A stretch of DNA of 64,000 nt from Talinum fruticosum (lineage: Eukaryota; Streptophyta; Magnoliopsida; Caryophyllales; Talinaceae), in the NCBI GenBank assembly GCA_021018815.1, contig JAITYX010000047.1, forward strand, positions 1,612,001 to 1,676,000. The letters are read 5' to 3'. Both the position numbers and the translations under genes were made by a program. The notes under the pieces were generated by a model that had not been told where the DNA came from, searched no databases, and was given only the letters and a program-made list of their open reading frames with translations. Position 1 is the stretch's first letter. The number at the start of each line of letters is the position of its first letter. Positions 60,531 to 64,000 of this stretch are shown piece by piece.

Positions 60531-61884
60531 TTGATGTCTAATTATAAACTAGTTGATCTCAAATCGCAGGATTGTCATGCTTTGATGCAACATATTCCAC
60601 ATGTTGCTATCCGATCCGTGATGCCAAAACATGTCGGACATTCGATTACAAGACTTTGCTTCTTCTTCAATTCCATATGTAGCAAAGTCACCGATTTGGA
60701 GAAATTGGATGATCTTGAGTGCCGCGTCATTGTTACATTGTGGCAATTTGAGATGTACTTCCCACCTTTTTTAATATCATGGCGGCCCAGTTTTTTATCG
60801 ATGGATGTACCCATTTGAACAATTTATGAAAATTCTCAAATGGTATGTTAGAATTCGGTATCGACCGGAAGGGTGCATTGTTCGAGGCTTACACAACCGA
60901 GGTGTGTGTTAAGTTATGTTGTGAATACTACCCCCAAATGGAAGTTATTGGTATTCCTAAACATCGATTTATGAGGAAGATCGCTGGATAGGGAAACTGA
61001 GGCCGACGATTCGGACAATGAGTCGGGATATGAGAGATCAAGAACATCTTTATATTCTTCAAAACAGTGATGAAGCGTATCCATTCATTGATGAGCACAA
61101 GTCTCCCGTAAGGAGACAGATGCGAGGAAAAAATGAGACATGGATTCTGGCCCGAGCATAATCGCACATTTGTCAACTGGTTCGGAGATAGAATCATCAC
61201 TAGCCAATTGGAAGAATCACGAGAAGTTACCTCACAAACTTTAGTAAGCTTGGCTAGAATGCCCCAGGTTCTATGTCATTTCTTATCGTGGGTATAGCAT
61301 TAATGGATTCTGTTTCTATACAAACAACTAGGACAATAGGAGCATCATGCAAAATAGTGGGGTCACATTAGACGCTTATGCACTTCATGTTTCGAGCTCT
61401 AAGGACAAACACCCTCTTGTCACAAAAATGTCGTATGACAAAGTCATTGAGGATAAATAGGAGCTAGACTATGTTGACTTACGTAAGCTTGTTTTTCGGT
61501 GTAAATGAGTTGATAAGAACAATGGTGTCCGAGTTGATAAGATGAGATTTACAATGGTGGATCTTACAAGAGAAGGGCATAAAGGGGATCAATTCATTAT
61601 GATATCCCAAGCAAGAAAAGTGTTCTATGTTGAAAACCCGACCAATGATAAGTGGTCTATTATTCTTGAAAGAAAGGGGCACATTGCTTGGTGGGGATGA
61701 TGAAGATGTGTGTGAGTTTGTTGAGAAGACCCCACCTTTCTACTTAAGAATTCCTATTGAAAATAAGGATGCTAATTTTGAAGAAGTGTATTTAAGGGTT
61801 GACCATCGGGAAGACATATATATTGAAGATCAGTCAAAGGAAGAGAAAAAGGGCATAAACCATGAAAACATCTCAATTCGGTAA
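60531..61884 (+). pseudogene. CACTA TNP2 C-terminal fragment, third copy
   Basis: It begins MMSNYKLVDLKSQDCHALMQ and continues CFFFNSICSKVTDLEKLDDL, TLWQFEMYFPPF. A frame change gives YPFEQFMKILKWYVR. The DUF4216 part is readable at 61440-61884: ELDYVDLRKLVFR, KWSIILERKGHIAWW, EDVCEFVEKTPPF, EVYLRVDHREDIYIEDQS. It parallels 40030-41440 of the outer element copy, often with the better-preserved reading. Stops and frame changes make it inactive. Confidence 0.85.
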
Positions 61885-62409
61885 GAACATTATTGTACAA
61901 CATTTATGATGGATATCCATATTTTTGCTTGTTTCCAATAAGCTGCAGACTTGTTTTTCCAAGTATTTTTAACCTTAGCGTTTGCACTGTAACAAATCAT
62001 TATTTGATAAGGATCAAGAGAACTAAGTTGTTCAATGGAAGGGCGAAAGCATTAAAATTATCTATTTTTCTAATCAATCCCGTACTCAAAATATGGGACC
62101 ATGACAAAGGAAATAGAGAATCGTTGGTGAAATCTCCTGCTGATCTACTCCTTTTATTATACTCACATGTAATATGTGCTTTGTTGAAACTTGTGAAACA
62201 TGGAGCCGTTGTTGTTGCAAATGTGTAAATTGTTGTGAAACAAGTGAGGTCATTGCTGGTTTGCTTTGTGTACTTGTGTAAATTGTTGTGGTTGCAAAAT
62301 GTACGTGTGTATATTCTGGTTGTATAATTGTGTGAGGGGTACGAAAAACAAAAAAATTATAAAAAGATTTCAGACCTATTACTACGGTTCTTACCAAAGA
62401 AGTGTATTA

Positions 62410-64000
62410 CACTACTACAGGAACGACTTTTAATGATGGGTCTTTAATGACGGCTATAACGAAAACCATTGTAAAACCGATGCGGTGGCATTTTTGTAAA
62501 ATAAGCGGTCTTTTAATGCATATATGATGACAATTTTTAATTGAACCGTCGTCAAAGGTGGAAAGTCTACTTTTAACTGTAGTTCATCTGAAAGAATCGT
62601 CATCAAATATGCACACATGATGACAGTTCTTTAATTGAACCATCGTCAAAGGTGGAAAGTCCACTTTTAACTTCGGTTCACTAAAAGAAGCGTCGTCAAA
62701 GGTGCATATATGATGACACTTCTTTAATTGAACAGTCATCAAAGGTGGAAAGTCCATTTTTAACTACGGTTCACTCGAAAAACCGTCGTCAAAGGTGCAT
62801 ATATGATGATGAATCGTTCATTGAACCGTAATAAAATGTCTTCGAAAAAAAAAACCCACAGCCATTGGTGTGGCTAGCACATCTCCGGATCTCCATTTAT
62901 CACTCTCTCTCTCTCTCTAAAAACCCACTCAATCCTCTCTCCCCTCGCATCTCTCTCTCTTTCCTCTCAGCAAGTGTTCAAATTTCAAAATCATTTTCTA
63001 AGTCGTAATATTCGATTCAAGGCAATATTTGATTCCTTCCTCTCTCTCTATGAAAATTCAAAATTTTCCTTCCTCTCGTCTCTCTCTTACTCTTTATTCA
63101 TCGGTTCATTTTTCAAATCTGCAATATTCGGTTGGATTCAAGGCAACAGAGGTGTGATTCAACCATGTGTATGGGGGAAAATAGTTAGGAGCCCCTCAAT
63201 GGCGGCATTTCCGATGAGGACGACATTCTATTTTTATTGATTGGCATTCTTACCCTTACATTTTTCTCTTCTCTTCTCCTCTACAGCTCGAAGAGAAGGG
63301 GCCAAAAGACCACCTAGAGAGTATAGATTGTAGATGGAGTCGAAGAGTTTTTTCTAAGGCAATTGATTTGGTATACGGAAAATGTTGGAGTATGAGAAGT
63401 TGTTGAAGAAGGCGAAGAAACTTCCATAGGAGGATCAATTGTTTTATAAGAATTGGAAGGTTAAAAATGATGTGAATATCGACCTTCCATCTTTGTTCAA
63501 CTCCATTTTCGGATCCCAAAGACCCCCGTATTCACGAATTCGGTGCTTTTTTAGGGGTTTTTGGTTAATTTTTGTTTGGTTGTTTAAGTGATTTTTCTGG
63601 GTAAGATCCGATGATTTTGTGTGATATTTGATCATGCATTTGGTTTCCGGATGTAAATCGTCAATGATTGTTCACTTTTATCCCCTTCTATTTTGACATT
63701 CCATTTTTATCCGCTTTTGTATTTTGTCTATCTGCTACTGTGGTGGATGAATTTGCTGTGTAGTATAGATATATGTTCGATCTTCTAGTTGTTTAGTGAT
63801 GATAAGATGAGAAATGATCGGAGATGTTCAAGACGATGTTCATTATACGAGTAGCCTTCGGATCTATCTCACATTCATGTACCGTATAAATTGTTTGCTG
63901 ATTGTGTTGATTTGCTAGTTGCTACCATTTGTATATCTAGATTTGGATGTTGGTTATAAGTTGCAATATACCTCGTATGCCTGGAGTTCCCGGACCCTCC
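62410..64000 (+). mobile_element. Left part of a fourth CACTA element, running off the window
   Basis: It opens with an intact terminus CACTACTACAGGAACGACTT (62410), preceded by TTA as the probable 3-bp target site. A subterminal array of 93-bp repeats follows (62518-62796). From about 62850 the sequence is CT-rich and leader-like (CTCTCTCTCTC near 62907), and no transposase domain is seen before the window ends. It inserted at, or replaced, the right end of the third copy. Confidence 0.75.
62518..62796 (+). repeat. Subterminal array of three 93-bp tandem repeats
   Basis: Units start at 62518, 62611 and 62704 with GCATATATGATGACA or a close variant, and a partial fourth starts at 62797. Each unit contains GAACCGTCGTCAAAGGTGGA (or a variant) and a TTTTAACTACGGTTCA-like half. 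Spacing is exactly 93 bases each time. Such arrays bind the element's own transposase or accessory protein in En/Spm. Confidence 0.9.

Larger units (their letters stand above)
58820..62409 (+). mobile_element. Third CACTA copy, internally deleted
   Basis: The left edge keeps a worn version of the family end (ACTTTTACGACGG at 58827). The leader (58935-59230) is homologous to 34140-34450. The block ATTGGATATAAGGATATCCCC (about 59765-59790) matches 35040-35070 and 37900-37925. A family foldback follows at 59893-60237. Only the last third of TNP2 remains (60531-61884). The right terminus is not preserved: the 3' region runs to 62409, where another CACTA end begins. It lacks the 3' foldback found in the other two copies. 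Confidence 0.75.

Overview
The window is nuclear DNA from a flowering plant, most probably a eudicot. It is AT-rich and dominated by transposable elements, with very few host genes. The evidence for a plant is a CC-type (ROXY-like) glutaredoxin gene, an exon matching the start of the chloroplast/ER docking protein OEP61/TPR7, and plant-specific element families (Sirevirus, Tat-type Ty3/gypsy, TNP2-encoding CACTA, MuDR-type MULE, PIF/Harbinger, Stowaway). The LINE and Harbinger protein fragments look to me most like those of Amaranthaceae (beet, spinach, quinoa), but this is an impression from memory and not a search result.

Layout. 1-2960 is AT-rich intergenic DNA. 2960-6884 is a decayed LINE on the + strand. 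6890-8220 holds an LTR-like stretch and a proline-rich broken reading frame. 8225-25139 is a nested cluster: a minus-strand Ty1/copia Sirevirus, cut by a Tat-type gag-protease element (9397-17537, target duplication ATGGT) and by a solo LTR (17977-20668, target duplication AGGTT). 25140-32480 is mostly intergenic and contains the only apparently intact gene, the glutaredoxin at 27314-27640 (minus), plus a Stowaway MITE inside an older repeat. 32700-43110 is a TPR-protein gene (minus) split by a 9-kb CACTA transposon (33958-42958), which itself contains a second, truncated CACTA copy (37437-39290). 43690-51000 carries a small CACTA-type end, an LTR with its polypurine tract, an isolated OEP61-like first exon (46088-46183), a degenerate MULE transposase (47391-50475) and a PIF/Harbinger transposase fragment (minus). 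51000-58800 is largely unassigned, with one copia integrase scrap. 58820-62409 is a third CACTA copy and 62410-64000 is the left end of a fourth.

How the parts relate. The host genes do not form a pathway; apart from the glutaredoxin they are broken by, or stranded beside, transposons. The most unusual structure is in the CACTA family. Three copies carry a long near-perfect inverted repeat (arms about 120 to 300 bp) in the 5' part, and two carry a second, unrelated inverted repeat near the 3' end. Transcripts across these would fold into long hairpins of the kind that can feed small-RNA production. No tRNA, rRNA or CRISPR feature was seen.
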